Shown here one piece after another: positions 8,002 through 17,409 of a stretch of DNA of 64,000 nt (position 1 is the stretch's first letter; each line of letters starts with the position of its first letter). The stretch is from Synergistaceae bacterium. Its GTDB lineage: Bacteria; Synergistota; Synergistia; Synergistales; Synergistaceae. The stretch is taken from positions 1 through 64,000 of the forward strand of contig JAUNJZ010000002.1 of NCBI GenBank assembly GCA_030533085.1. Direction: 5' to 3'. Both the position numbers and the translations under genes were made by a program. The notes beneath the pieces were generated by a model that was not told the DNA's origin, ran no database searches, and was given only the letters and a program-made list of their open reading frames with translations.

Positions 8002-10572
8002 ATGGCTTTCAGTACACTCTTTACAATAGATTCATCCCAATTAACCACAGAAGCAGAGGTAGAAACACGCCTGCTTGCAAAAATTTTTGAGGATTTAGGT
8101 TATCCCATTGATGCTGTTGTTCCTAAGCAACATATTAAGGCATTAAAAATCAATGACGGGGTAAAATCCGCAATGAAAGAAGTGGATTTTCTTTTAAAAG
8201 ATAAGAATGGTGTTGCCCGCATAATCGTTGAAGCAAAAGATCCCGCAATCAGTATTCTTGATGCGTGGGGACAAGCTGCGAGTTACGCCTTGAGTTATAA
8301 TCGAGATAAGGATATTGATAAACGCATACAATGGCTATTAATTTCCAATGGCCATTTTACAGGGCTATTCCCACATGATTCAGAAACGCCTATTGTTACA
8401 CTACAGCTGTCCGATTTTGCGAGTGGTATGCCACCGTATGTAACTCTCAGAACATATATCAAATATGGTGCAATTACACCTGCACCGGCAATGGCTTTGC
8501 CATTTAATTCTTTGCCACCTAAAAAGCTTAATCAACTTTTTTCAGAATCACACAATTTAGTTTGGAAAAAGGAAAAACTTGCACCAGCAGATGCTTTTTT
8601 CGAGTTCTGCAAATTTATCTTTATAAAAATACAGGAGGATAAAAAACGAGAAAAACTTGATGAGAACACACCTACTTACGCTATCCCATTAACTGAAAAA
8701 TGGTTAGAAGCACAAGAAAAGACGAGCAATCATCCTGTAAGGGACGTACTGTTCCACAACTTGCACACTCAATTAGAGGATGCTATTAATAAAGACAAAA
8801 AGAAACGCATATTTGAAAAAGACGAAACATTAAAACTCTCTGCGGCAACCTGCAAGGATTTAATTAAGTCTTTTCAAACTGTTAATTTAAGTTCTATTGA
8901 CGAGGACTTAAATGGACGTATGTTTGAAGTTTTTTTGGCAGCCTCTATTCGAGGGAAAGATTTAGGGCAATTTTTCACGCCACGTTCTGTTGTTGACTTT
9001 ATGACGCGTATCGCACTGCGTAATGTTGATATTACTAACCCACCAAAAGTATTAGACGCTTGTTGTGGTACGGCAGGGTTTCTAATAGAGGTAATGGCAT
9101 ATTTGACAGGAAGGTTGCGTGATGATACACGTTTGACTGATACTCAACGTAAAGATTTAAAGACTAAAATTTGTAACGAATGTCTATATGGAGTGGAAGC
9201 TAACGAACGGGTAAGCCGGATTGCTCGCATCAATATGTATTTGCATGGAGATGGGGGTTCTCACATTTTTCATGGCGACGGTCTTGATGTCGACTCGCAA
9301 GAATTGCCAGATATGACAAGCGAACAACGGGACGGCGTGCAAGAATACCGTGAAAAAGTGGCAAAAGAAAGTTTTGATATTATTTTAACTAACCCTCCAT
9401 TCAGCATGAAATATGATTCCAAAAAACCCGATGAACAAAGGATTATTGAACAACACGATTTGACTAAAGGTACTTCAACAGTTAAATCAAGTGTTCTGTT
9501 TTTAGACCGGTATTATGAATTGCTTAAACCCTCTGGTGAAATGCTAATTGTGCTTGATGATACTGTCATCAATGGCAAAAGTTTTGACAACGTACGGAAG
9601 TGGATACTCGAGAAATTCATAATTTTAGGGGTTCACTCATTGCCTTTTAATGCGTTCTTTAAGGCAAACGCAAATATCAAAACATCTATTCTCCATTTAC
9701 GAAAAAAAGTGTCGCCCGAAGAAAATCAAGGTCATATATTCATGTCCGTTTCGAATAATATCGGACATGACAATGCATTAAAAGACACCCCTTTCCGCAA
9801 CAATCTAACCGAAATACTAATTGCCTACTTAGAGTGGCAACGTACAGGGATACTATCTGAAAAAGTTAGAGAAAACACTAATATATCGGAAAATTTAGAG
9901 GGTCCTTTGCAGTATTGGTTGGTATCGCCTGAAAAGTTTACAATCGAACGCTTTGATGCATTTTTCTATTGCCCGGATTTACATAATACTTATGCAAACA
10001 TTCAGCGTGCTGCAAAAGACAAAAAAATCAACCTACTCAGCGCAAGCAGCCTAAATCTTCGCAAAAAATTGACAGGCAAAGAGAAAGATGCGATGCGACG
10101 AGATGAATGTCTATACAAATACATTGAAATCAGTGACGTTACTAAATACGGTTTGATTACAAATTATATTGAAGCTGCATTTAGTAGTTTGCCAACAAGA
10201 GGAGAGTATCAAGTTCATACAGGAGATGTTTTAGTTGCACTGAATAATAGTTCACGTGGAACGGTGGTCTTAGTTCCAAAAGAGTTTGACAATGCCATTT
10301 GTACATCGGGTTTTTTAGTCATTGTCCCTCAAAACGAAACAGATGGACTGCTCCTTTGGTATGCTTTGCGTAGCGAGATATGTAGAAAACAGATATATTA
10401 TCTTGCTCAGACAGCCAGCCAACCGGAATTAAAACTTGATGCATGGGAAAGATATTTTCAAATTCCACTGCCCGTTGGAAAAGAAAAAATGGAGGCAATA
10501 AAAAAAGCGAGTGAATTCTATAGTTATTTAGAAAAGTTGTCTGATATTGATGAATATCGCTTTAGCCTATGA
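8002..10572 (+). CDS. Single-chain restriction-modification enzyme (nuclease, N6-adenine methylase and specificity domain)
   Basis: One 856-residue protein that looks able to recognise, methylate and cut DNA. The N-terminus resembles the HsdR N-terminal nuclease: VDFLL (D62) and IIVEAKD (E77, K79) form a PD-(D/E)xK site. The centre is an HsdM-type methylase with GQFFTPRSVVDFM (about 322), the SAM motif VLDACCGTAGF (about 350) and the catalytic TNPPF (about 463). The last 200 residues resemble a type I specificity/target-recognition domain (YIEISDVTKYG, then RGEYQVHTGDVLVALNNSSRG). There is no helicase motor, so type IIG-like behaviour is more likely than type I. The gene is AT-rich, unlike its neighbours, and sits among mobile-element remains, so it was probably acquired by transfer. 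Confidence 0.85.
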   Translation: MAFSTLFTIDSSQLTTEAEVETRLLAKIFEDLGYPIDAVVPKQHIKALKINDGVKSAMKEVDFLLKDKNGVARIIVEAKDPAISILDAWGQAASYALSYNRDKDIDKRIQWLLISNGHFTGLFPHDSETPIVTLQLSDFASGMPPYVTLRTYIKYGAITPAPAMALPFNSLPPKKLNQLFSESHNLVWKKEKLAPADAFFEFCKFIFIKIQEDKKREKLDENTPTYAIPLTEKWLEAQEKTSNHPVRDVLFHNLHTQLEDAINKDKKKRIFEKDETLKLSAATCKDLIKSFQTVNLSSIDEDLNGRMFEVFLAASIRGKDLGQFFTPRSVVDFMTRIALRNVDITNPPKVLDACCGTAGFLIEVMAYLTGRLRDDTRLTDTQRKDLKTKICNECLYGVEANERVSRIARINMYLHGDGGSHIFHGDGLDVDSQELPDMTSEQRDGVQEYREKVAKESFDIILTNPPFSMKYDSKKPDEQRIIEQHDLTKGTSTVKSSVLFLDRYYELLKPSGEMLIVLDDTVINGKSFDNVRKWILEKFIILGVHSLPFNAFFKANANIKTSILHLRKKVSPEENQGHIFMSVSNNIGHDNALKDTPFRNNLTEILIAYLEWQRTGILSEKVRENTNISENLEGPLQYWLVSPEKFTIERFDAFFYCPDLHNTYANIQRAAKDKKINLLSASSLNLRKKLTGKEKDAMRRDECLYKYIEISDVTKYGLITNYIEAAFSSLPTRGEYQVHTGDVLVALNNSSRGTVVLVPKEFDNAICTSGFLVIVPQNETDGLLLWYALRSEICRKQIYYLAQTASQPELKLDAWERYFQIPLPVGKEKMEAIKKASEFYSYLEKLSDIDEYRFSL

Positions 10573-10604
10573 CTAATTGTTGAAATAGCAAAGTAATGGA
10601 AAAA

Positions 10605-10647
10605 CTGTCAAGGGTAAACTTTGCGCTTCGCGCCCTTGACAGCTTTT
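10605..10647 (+). terminator. Terminator after the restriction-modification gene
   Basis: CTGTCAAGGG pairs with CCCTTGACAG (10633-10642), then CTTTT. A GC-rich loop contains a smaller GCGC hairpin. Confidence 0.75.
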
Positions 10648-10673
10648 CCCGTCTTTGCTTTAAGGGTCATCAA

Positions 10674-10704
10674 GAGGGCGAAAGCACTTGTTGCTTTCGC
10701 CCTC
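10674..10704. repeat. Perfect 13-bp inverted repeat
   Basis: GAGGGCGAAAGCA and TGCTTTCGCCCTC flank a five-base loop. It may be a second terminator or a structured end of the former mobile element. Confidence 0.65.
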
Positions 10705-11110
10705 AAATATGATGTATCTTTGTCACGCATTAGAGATTAAAATAGTCTTGTGCCATGCAGCTTTGCGAACGCATAAACAGTGTAAGTAATGGTTTTATAT
10801 TCTAACTCTCGAAAATGACTTTCTAAGGCGTAACCTTTCGCCCTGTAGAAATGGATATTTAGAGCATGAAAATGTCTGTATTCATGCCGTTTTCAGAATG
10901 CAGGAATGTATAAGGCAATATATTTTCTCTCGGAGGCGACAAAATGCCGTTCTGTCGTTCTATACGGGCATAAGAAAACTGATAAGAAGCAGTTGACTTC
11001 TTACCAGTTTCTTATTGCAGCCTGTTTATCCGCCGTTAAGTTAGTTTGTTTCCGATACTTCCTTATCGGTGTTTGACATTCAGGGCGGCCGCTCTTTTAT
11101 TTTTCGCGGC
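10705..11110. other. AT-rich non-coding end of the island
   Basis: No gene is supported here. The stretch keeps the low GC of the island and contains a near-perfect hairpin of about 19 pairs at 10970-11015 (ATAAGAAAACTG with CAGTTTCTTAT at its base). GC content returns to the genome norm near 11085, inside the spacer before the TetR gene, which suggests the right border of the acquired DNA lies around 11045-11085. Confidence 0.5.
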
Positions 11111-11686
11111 TCATTTCAGCAGCTTTTTTATCAGATCTATGCTTTTCAGCGCCTTCGCCTTTTTGTTACAGGCAAGGTATTGCGTCGATACTCCAAGCTT
11201 CACCGCGACAAGCATGTCGGCAAGCTCTTCCGGGGTGGCTTCGTCTTTGTCGCCTTCGCGCCCGGAGCCGTCTTTGAGGTATTCCGCGATTATCGCGGCT
11301 ATATCTTTTGTCAGCGCGTCGTATTCGCAGCGGAAATCCTCAGACCAGATGGCCAGGTTGGCGAAGTCTATATGCAGCCGGTGTATGTCTGGATTTTCGA
11401 CTATCATTTTTTTCGCGTATTCGCTTAGGAAGTCCACGCGCTCCTCCGCCGTCGCTATCGCTCCGACCTTCGCCCTGATGTCGCCGAGCAGCGCCTCTTT
11501 CACCTCGCGTATGAGCGCGATGAACAGGCCGTCTTTGCTTTTGTAGTGGTAGTTTATCTGGCTCAGCGCGACCCCCGCTTCCCGCGCGACGTCGCGCATC
11601 GAGACGTTAGCGTAGCCTTTTTCCGCAATCAGGCCGCGCGCCGCGTCGAGTATTTTTTTTGACGTTTCTCCATCCTGCCGCCGCAT
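11111..11686 (-). CDS. TetR/AcrR-family repressor of the efflux operon
   Basis: Transcriptional repressor, 191 residues from the preferred start. The N-terminal helix-turn-helix is typical: TSKKILDAARGLIAEKGYANV, then SMRDVAREAGVALSQINYHYKSKDGL. The C-terminal half is the ligand-binding and dimer region, which varies. The start at 11686 (MRRQDGET) has an AGGGGAG site; an upstream frame to 11764 would run back into the operator and is less likely. It is divergent from the HlyD/ABC/TolC operon, with a palindrome over the operon's start point. It probably represses the pump and releases it when an exported compound binds. Confidence 0.88.
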   Translation of the reverse strand: MRRQDGETSKKILDAARGLIAEKGYANVSMRDVAREAGVALSQINYHYKSKDGLFIALIREVKEALLGDIRAKVGAIATAEERVDFLSEYAKKMIVENPDIHRLHIDFANLAIWSEDFRCEYDALTKDIAAIIAEYLKDGSGREGDKDEATPEELADMLVAVKLGVSTQYLACNKKAKALKSIDLIKKLLK

Positions 11687-11731
11687 CGTTCCCGCTCCCC
11701 TCTTTTTTTCGCGCGCATCCAAAAATATTTC

Positions 11732-11774
11732 TTGACATGGCTCTCTCCGATAATTATAATTCAAACGTTCGTTT
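11732..11774 (+). promoter_or_regulatory. Consensus promoter with TetR operator
   Basis: TTGACA (11732-11737), a 17-base spacer and TATAAT (11755-11760) form a perfect sigma-70 promoter for the efflux operon. Immediately downstream, AAACGTTCGTTT (11763-11774) is an inverted repeat covering the expected start point. Such a strong promoter needs a repressor, and the divergent TetR gene supplies one. Confidence 0.8.
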
Positions 11775-11875
11775 CAGAAAAGGGGTCGCGGGCATTTTAG
11801 GTACTTTATCTTTGACAGCAGGCGGCCGGCAGCGGATAATAAAAAATATGAGCCGTATCGAAAGGGGAAAGAAAG

Positions 11876-12871
11876 ATGAAAATTTCGGAATTATTCAGCG
11901 GTAAGGGGCTGCTGATATTTATTATCGTATTTCTGATCGTCGCTTCTTCCGTGGCGATATATTTCAAGGAGAAGCCGAAGGAGCCGTATGTCAAGGCCTC
12001 CGGTATGGTGGAGGTGACGCAGGTGCAGCTTTCGCCGCTCGCCGGCGGGCGCATCGAGGAGCTTACCGTTTCGGAGTCCGACCATGTGAAGAAGGGGCAG
12101 CTGATAGCGCGTCTTTCGATGGACGGCGCGGACGACGACCTTAAAATGGCGGAGGCGGCGCTTGACGCGGCGAGGGCGCAGCTAGCGGAGCTGGAGAGCG
12201 GCTTCCGCAGCGAGGATATCTCCAAAGCCAGGGCGGAGCTTTCGGCGCGTACCGTGCAGTACGAGCAGGCAAAGCGCGACGCGGAGCGTTTCGCCGCGCT
12301 GGCTGAGGAGGGTGTGATCGCGGCGCGCGATTCGGAGCTTTACACGGAAAGGGCGAAGGCCTCCCGCAGCGCCATGCAGGCCGCCGCCGACCAGCTCAGG
12401 CTGCTTGAGAACGGCATGAGGCCGGAGCAGATAGCGGCTGCCCGCGCCAATGTCGCCCGCGCCGAGTCAGCCTTGAAAAAGGCGCGGACGCTCGTCGGCT
12501 ATAAGGAATTTTATTCGCCGGCGGAGGGGGTTGTGCTGACGAAAAATTATGAGGTCGGAGACGTTATAAACGCCGGCGCGGCGCTTGCCACTATCGGCGA
12601 TATGGAGGACTGCTGGGTCAAGCTGTATATCCCGTCGACACAGCTCGGCCTGATAAAGCTGGGGGCAAAGTGCAGCGTCTATGTCGATCCCTTCCCGAAA
12701 CGGGCCTTTGAGGCCACTGTTACGGAGGTGAATCAGCAGGCCGAGTATAATCCGCGCATGTCGCTGACGCAGGACGAGCGGGCGAATATGGTCTTCTGGA
12801 TAAAGGTTTCGATAGAGAACACCGACGGCGTTATCAAGCCGGGAATGCCGGCGGATGTAACTATATTATGA
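11876..12871 (+). CDS. HlyD/EmrA-type periplasmic adaptor of an ABC efflux pump
   Basis: Membrane fusion protein, 331 residues. A single N-terminal anchor (LLIFIIVFLIVASSVAIYF) is followed by a biotinyl-lipoyl-like strand region (VEVTQVQLSPLAGGRIEELTV). A long alpha-helical hairpin rich in Ala/Glu/Arg follows (about 90-200), then the second lipoyl half (FYSPAEGVVLTKNYEVGD) and a beta-barrel. It should bridge the inner-membrane ABC transporter to the TolC-like channel. It is the first gene of a tightly packed operon: its stop overlaps the next start by four bases. It resembles YhiI/YbhG of Escherichia coli in size and neighbours. Confidence 0.9.
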   Translation: MKISELFSGKGLLIFIIVFLIVASSVAIYFKEKPKEPYVKASGMVEVTQVQLSPLAGGRIEELTVSESDHVKKGQLIARLSMDGADDDLKMAEAALDAARAQLAELESGFRSEDISKARAELSARTVQYEQAKRDAERFAALAEEGVIAARDSELYTERAKASRSAMQAAADQLRLLENGMRPEQIAAARANVARAESALKKARTLVGYKEFYSPAEGVVLTKNYEVGDVINAGAALATIGDMEDCWVKLYIPSTQLGLIKLGAKCSVYVDPFPKRAFEATVTEVNQQAEYNPRMSLTQDERANMVFWIKVSIENTDGVIKPGMPADVTIL

Positions 12872-13794
12872 CGGACGGCGGGGCTGATATCGCTCTCTCT
12901 TACGACAAGCTCTCAAAGAGCTTCGGCCGCATCCGCGCGCTTGACGGGGTGGAGCTTTCCATACGGCGCGGCGAGATTTTCGGCTTCATCGGCCCGGACG
13001 GCGCCGGTAAGACGACGATGATGCGCATAGCGATGGGCATTATCAACCCGACGGCGGGAAAATGTTATCTGCTGGGCGACAGCGACAGGAAAAAGACGCG
13101 GGTGCTGGCCGGCTATGTGCCGCAGATGTTCAGCCTTTACGTAAATATGAGCGTCATGGAGAATATCAATCTTTTCGGCTCGCTTTACGGCAAGCCGGAG
13201 CGCGAGGTTCACAGCCGCGCGGAATATATTCTCTCGCGCGTCGGCCTTTGGGGCTTCCGCGAGCGCTACGCCGGCAATCTCTCCGGCGGAATGAAGCAGA
13301 AGCTCGCCCTCGCGATCGGACTGCTGAACACGCCGGAGATCCTGCTGCTCGACGAGCCTACGACCGGCGTAGACCCGGTCGCGCGCCGCGAGTTCTGGGC
13401 GCTTCTCTATCAGTTCAACAACGAGGGGCTGACTATCGTCGTCAGCACTCCTTATATGGACGAGGCGGAGCTTTGCACGCGCAAGATGTTTCTCAACAAG
13501 GGGCGCATTCTCGACGTCGGCACGACAAGCGAACTGCTTTCACGCTATCCCTATAAGCTGCTCTGCGTCGAGTACAACAGCCGCACCGCCTTTAACTGGC
13601 TTACCGGCCTGCCGCATGTCATAGACGCGAATATGTTCGGCTCCAAGTATCATATCGTCACCGACGACATCGACGGCGCGCGCCGTTCCGTGGAGGAAGC
13701 TTTTATATCGAGGAAGCTCGCCGTTCCCGTGATGTATCGCGTGGAGCCGGGGCTGGAGGATCTTTTCGTCGCCTTTGCCGGGAAGGATGGATGA
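12868..13794 (+). CDS. ABC transporter ATP-binding protein, first of two
   Basis: Nucleotide-binding subunit, 308 residues. It has Walker A GPDGAGKTT, a Q-loop in VPQMFSLYVNMSV, the signature LSGGMKQK and Walker B ILLLDEPTTGVD, followed by a switch region where STPYMDEAE replaces the usual H-loop histidine with Pro-Tyr. That loss suggests a weakened or regulatory ATPase site, as happens in asymmetric pairs. With the next gene it corresponds to the two ATPase halves of RbbA/YbhF, here as separate proteins. It overlaps its neighbours on both sides. Confidence 0.9.
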   Translation: MTDGGADIALSYDKLSKSFGRIRALDGVELSIRRGEIFGFIGPDGAGKTTMMRIAMGIINPTAGKCYLLGDSDRKKTRVLAGYVPQMFSLYVNMSVMENINLFGSLYGKPEREVHSRAEYILSRVGLWGFRERYAGNLSGGMKQKLALAIGLLNTPEILLLDEPTTGVDPVARREFWALLYQFNNEGLTIVVSTPYMDEAELCTRKMFLNKGRILDVGTTSELLSRYPYKLLCVEYNSRTAFNWLTGLPHVIDANMFGSKYHIVTDDIDGARRSVEEAFISRKLAVPVMYRVEPGLEDLFVAFAGKDG

Positions 13795-13795
13795 C

Positions 13796-14794
13796 ATGCC
13801 GGAAGCGGTCGTACAGATAGAGCATCTCACAAAAAAATTCGGCAGCTTCACCGCGGTGGACGATATCAATATGTCGATAGAGGCGGGAGAGGTTTACGGC
13901 TTTCTCGGCCCGAACGGGGCGGGGAAATCGACGACTATAAGAATGCTCTGCGGACTGCTCGCCCCGACCTCCGGCAGAGGGCTGGTGCTGGGGCTCGACC
14001 TCGCGACCAACGGGCAGAGGCTGAAGGAAAAAATCGGCTATATGTCGCAGAAATTTTCGCTTTATCCTGAGCTTTCCGTGGTAGAGAATCTGAATCTTTA
14101 CTCAGGGCTGTACGGCCTCAGAGGGGCGGAAAAGAAGAGGCGCATCGACGAGATGGTGGCGCTCGCGGGGCTTGCGGGGCGCGAGAATGAGCTGACCTCG
14201 TCGCTTTCCGGCGGCTGGCGGCAGCGTCTCGCCCTCGGCTGTTCGATTCTGCACAGGCCGGATATACTCTTTCTCGACGAGCCGACAAGCGGAGTCGACC
14301 CAAAGGCGCGCCTGCTTTTCTGGGATATCATCTATGACCTTGCCGCCGGCGGCACTACGGTGATGGTGACGACTCACTTTATGGACGAGGCGGAGCACTG
14401 CAACAAGGTGGCCTTTATCTATTACGGCAAGCTGATAGCCAACGACTCCCCCGACAGGCTGAAAAAGGAGATACCGGGCAGGCTCTACGAGATATCGGCG
14501 CGCAAGCCGATGGAGATGCTCGCGCAGATACAGGCGGGAGAGGCCGGCCCTGTGATAGATTCCTACTTCTTCGGAGACAAGGTCCACGTACTGGTGGCGT
14601 CGGACAGGACAATAAGGGCTGAGGGAATATTCGCCGGCTCGGAGATAGCGCAGATCGAGCAGTCGATGGAGGACGTTTTCGTCTATCTTGTCAAATCGCA
14701 CGCGGGAGACGAGCTCGGCGGCGGCAGAATATCAGGAGTCGGAAATATGACCGCCGCCTCAGCGGCCGGGATGAAAAAAGAGGGGACAAAATGA
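13796..14794 (+). CDS. ABC transporter ATP-binding protein, second of two
   Basis: Second nucleotide-binding subunit, about 332 residues. Walker A GPNGAGKSTT, signature LSGGWRQR, Walker B ILFLDEPTSGVD and the H-loop histidine in TTHFMDEAEH are all intact, so this is likely the active ATPase of the pair. The start was set at 13796 (MPEAVVQIEHL) because the GGGAAGG site at 13780-13786 is nine bases away; 13787 is possible but too close to that site. The C-terminal extension ends in a basic Lys/Gly tail. The stop overlaps the permease start by four bases. Confidence 0.9.
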   Translation: MPEAVVQIEHLTKKFGSFTAVDDINMSIEAGEVYGFLGPNGAGKSTTIRMLCGLLAPTSGRGLVLGLDLATNGQRLKEKIGYMSQKFSLYPELSVVENLNLYSGLYGLRGAEKKRRIDEMVALAGLAGRENELTSSLSGGWRQRLALGCSILHRPDILFLDEPTSGVDPKARLLFWDIIYDLAAGGTTVMVTTHFMDEAEHCNKVAFIYYGKLIANDSPDRLKKEIPGRLYEISARKPMEMLAQIQAGEAGPVIDSYFFGDKVHVLVASDRTIRAEGIFAGSEIAQIEQSMEDVFVYLVKSHAGDELGGGRISGVGNMTAASAAGMKKEGTK

Positions 14795-15924
14795 ACTGGG
14801 AACGTATGCACGCACTGATAGTAAAAGAATTCATACAGGTGATGCGCGACCGCATAACGCTCGCGATAATCCTCTTCATGCCGCTCGCGCAGCTTCTGAT
14901 ATTCGGCTTCGCGATAAACACCGATATAAAGCATCTGCATACCGCCGTTTTCGACCAGTCACGCTCGCAGGAAAGCCGCGAGATGATAAACAGCTTCACC
15001 TACAGCAACTATTTTGACGTCGTCCTCTACGCGAACAGCGTCAAAGAGGTGGACGAGGCCGTGGAATCCGGAAAGGCCAAGGTCGGCGTCATCTTCCCGC
15101 CGGACTACGCCAGCCGGATAAAGGGCGGACGCCAGACGTCGGTCCAGGTGATAATCGACGCGACGGACAACCTCAGCGCCTCGTCGGCTCTGGCCGCGGC
15201 GCAGACTATCGGAATGCTTAAATCTCAGGAGATTCTGGCGGAAAAATTTTCCCGCCTCGGCATCAGGCTGCCCGGGCAGGCGATAGATATGAGAATAAGG
15301 CTCTGGTACAACCCCGATTTTATAACCTCCTGGTACATCGTGCCGGGGATCATGGGGCTGCTGCTGACGCTGACGCTCATATCGATGATGTCCATGGCTA
15401 TCGTGCGCGAAAGCGAGCAGGGGACGCTGGAACAGCTCCTCGTTACGCCGATGAAGGTCTGGGAGCTGTTGCTCTCGAAGATAATCCCCTATATCATCGT
15501 GGGCTACGTGCAGGTCTTTATAGCGCTGGTCGTCGGGATATTCGTCTTTAATATGCCCTTCCTCGGCAGTCTGACGCTCTTTTACTTCCTGACCTTCTTC
15601 TACGTCGTGGCAAATCTCTCGCTTGGCATTATGATATCCTGCTTCGCGCAGAATCAGACGCAGGCCATGCAGATGTCGGTCTTCATCATCCTGCCCTGCG
15701 TGCTGCTCTCAGGCTTCGTCTTTCCGCTTGAGGCAATGCCGGCGGGCTTCCGCTATCTGGGCGAGTGCTTCCCCATCACCTACTACATAAGCCTGACGCG
15801 CCAGATAATACTGAAAGGCGGGGGTATGGAGCATGTATGGGAGGACACGCTGGCTCTCATCGCCTACATAGCGGTGATGTTCACAGCCTCGGTGCTGATG
15901 TTTAAGAAGCGCTTCGTTCCATGA
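14791..15924 (+). CDS. ABC-2 type permease of the efflux pump
   Basis: Inner-membrane permease, 377 residues, YhhJ/YbhS-like. One N-terminal membrane segment (ITLAIILFMPLAQLLIFGFAI) is followed by a large periplasmic domain (about 45-175) and five C-terminal helices. The conserved ABC-2 stretch ERGTLEQLLVTP appears here as ESEQGTLEQLLVTPM. Only one permease gene is present, so it should form a homodimer, as in the YhiI-RbbA-YhhJ arrangement. Substrates of such pumps range from drugs to organic acids and cannot be told from sequence. Confidence 0.9.
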   Translation: MNWERMHALIVKEFIQVMRDRITLAIILFMPLAQLLIFGFAINTDIKHLHTAVFDQSRSQESREMINSFTYSNYFDVVLYANSVKEVDEAVESGKAKVGVIFPPDYASRIKGGRQTSVQVIIDATDNLSASSALAAAQTIGMLKSQEILAEKFSRLGIRLPGQAIDMRIRLWYNPDFITSWYIVPGIMGLLLTLTLISMMSMAIVRESEQGTLEQLLVTPMKVWELLLSKIIPYIIVGYVQVFIALVVGIFVFNMPFLGSLTLFYFLTFFYVVANLSLGIMISCFAQNQTQAMQMSVFIILPCVLLSGFVFPLEAMPAGFRYLGECFPITYYISLTRQIILKGGGMEHVWEDTLALIAYIAVMFTASVLMFKKRFVP

Positions 15925-16010
15925 GCGCCGCCGGACATACGTCCACTCCGCGCCGCCTTTTCGCCGCGCCGGATTTTATGACTATCTGACAGAGCAAAGG
16001 AGATATAAAA

Positions 16011-17336
16011 ATGCTTACTAAAAAAATTATCGCGGCATTGCTGATAACCTTCGCGTCGGCGGGAATGGCGGCGGCCCTCGAGGGCGACGAAGCGCCGCTT
16101 TCGGAGCTGCTGGCAGACGCGCGCGCGAACAGCCCGCAGATCGCGGCGGCGCGCGAGCGCACGGCGGCGGAAAAGCTGAAAATAAATCAGGCTCAGGCAA
16201 AAATGGGGCCTGACCTTTCGGTCGGCATGGGGGCGCTCTGGCAGCGCGACGGGATATCGACGAATATCCCCGTTCCCGCCTTTGGCTCGCTCAGCGTGCC
16301 GATAATCGGCTCTCACGCCTACGCGGCGGCGGTCGGCCTCACGCAGCTGATATATTCCGGCGGCTCGCTGGGGGCGCAGAAGCAGGCGGCGCAGCTTGCG
16401 GGAGAGGCGGCGGCGGCTCAGGAAAGGCGCGTCGCGCAGGGGGTTGACAACGCGGTGCGCCGAGCCTTTTACGCTCTGCGCAGCGCGCAGGCCAAGGAGC
16501 TTGTGGCAAAGGAGGCGCTCTCCCTCTCCAAAAATCACATGGAGCAGGCGGAAAAGCTCTTCAAGGCCGGAGTCGTGGCGAAAAACGACCTGCTTCGCAG
16601 CAAAGTCGCCGTCGCCTCCGCCGAGCTTGACCTGATACGGGCGCAGAACGGCAGCGCCCTCGCGCTCACGGCGCTGCGCCGCGCGGTCGGCGCGGAGCTT
16701 CCCGCCGGGCTTGAGGAGAATCGCCGGCTCGAGCAGATACTCTCCTCCGAGCTTCCCCCAAAACGGGAAGGCGGCGACATAGAGAGCTCCGTTGAAAGCG
16801 CCGTAAGCCGCCGCGAGGAGCTGAAGGTCTATTCCCTGCTCAGCGAACAGGCGGAAAAGCTCGCGCGGGCCGCGCATGGTCAGACGCTTCCGCAGGTGCT
16901 CGGCATGGTGGGCTATATGGCGGCGGACGATAAATTCTTCCCCAGCGAGCAGAGCGAGCCGGTCGCCGCTATAGGGGTATACTGGAATTTATACGACGGC
17001 GGCGAAATGCGCGCCAAAACAAATGAGGCGAAGGCAAAGGCCAGGGAGCTTCTTTACCAGCTTGACGATATGAAAAACGCCGTCCGCATGGAGGTAACGC
17101 AGGCAGAGCTGAATCTGAGGTCGGCAGAGAGCCGCCTTGCCGTCGCGTCGCGGCAGCTCAGCGAAGCGCGCGAGGATTACCGTATCGCCCGCCGCCGCTA
17201 CGCGGAGGGGGTCGGCACAAATCTTGACACGCTGGACGCGCGCCTGGCGCTGACGAACAGCATGACGGAGCTGGCCGCGGCGATTTATGACATAAAGACG
17301 GCCGAAGCGGATCTTGCCTACGCGATGGGAGATTAG
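16011..17336 (+). CDS. TolC-family outer-membrane channel
   Basis: Outer-membrane efflux protein, 441 residues, with a signal peptide (IIAALLITFASAGMAAALEG). It shows the two OEP repeats of the TolC family, each rich in Ala/Glu/Leu coiled coil (for example AAQERRVAQGVDNAVRRAFY and VRMEVTQAELNLRSAESRL). As the last gene of the operon it completes a tripartite pump from cytoplasm to outside, which requires a diderm envelope, as in Synergistota. A ribosome-binding site (AAAGGAG) precedes the start. The 86-base gap after the permease shows no terminator. Confidence 0.92.
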   Translation: MLTKKIIAALLITFASAGMAAALEGDEAPLSELLADARANSPQIAAARERTAAEKLKINQAQAKMGPDLSVGMGALWQRDGISTNIPVPAFGSLSVPIIGSHAYAAAVGLTQLIYSGGSLGAQKQAAQLAGEAAAAQERRVAQGVDNAVRRAFYALRSAQAKELVAKEALSLSKNHMEQAEKLFKAGVVAKNDLLRSKVAVASAELDLIRAQNGSALALTALRRAVGAELPAGLEENRRLEQILSSELPPKREGGDIESSVESAVSRREELKVYSLLSEQAEKLARAAHGQTLPQVLGMVGYMAADDKFFPSEQSEPVAAIGVYWNLYDGGEMRAKTNEAKAKARELLYQLDDMKNAVRMEVTQAELNLRSAESRLAVASRQLSEAREDYRIARRRYAEGVGTNLDTLDARLALTNSMTELAAAIYDIKTAEADLAYAMGD

Positions 17337-17409
17337 CGGCGGGGCGAAATGACCCGATAATCCCGCAAGGGACGATACAGCCTTTGCATATAAATATTGC
17401 GAAAAGAGC

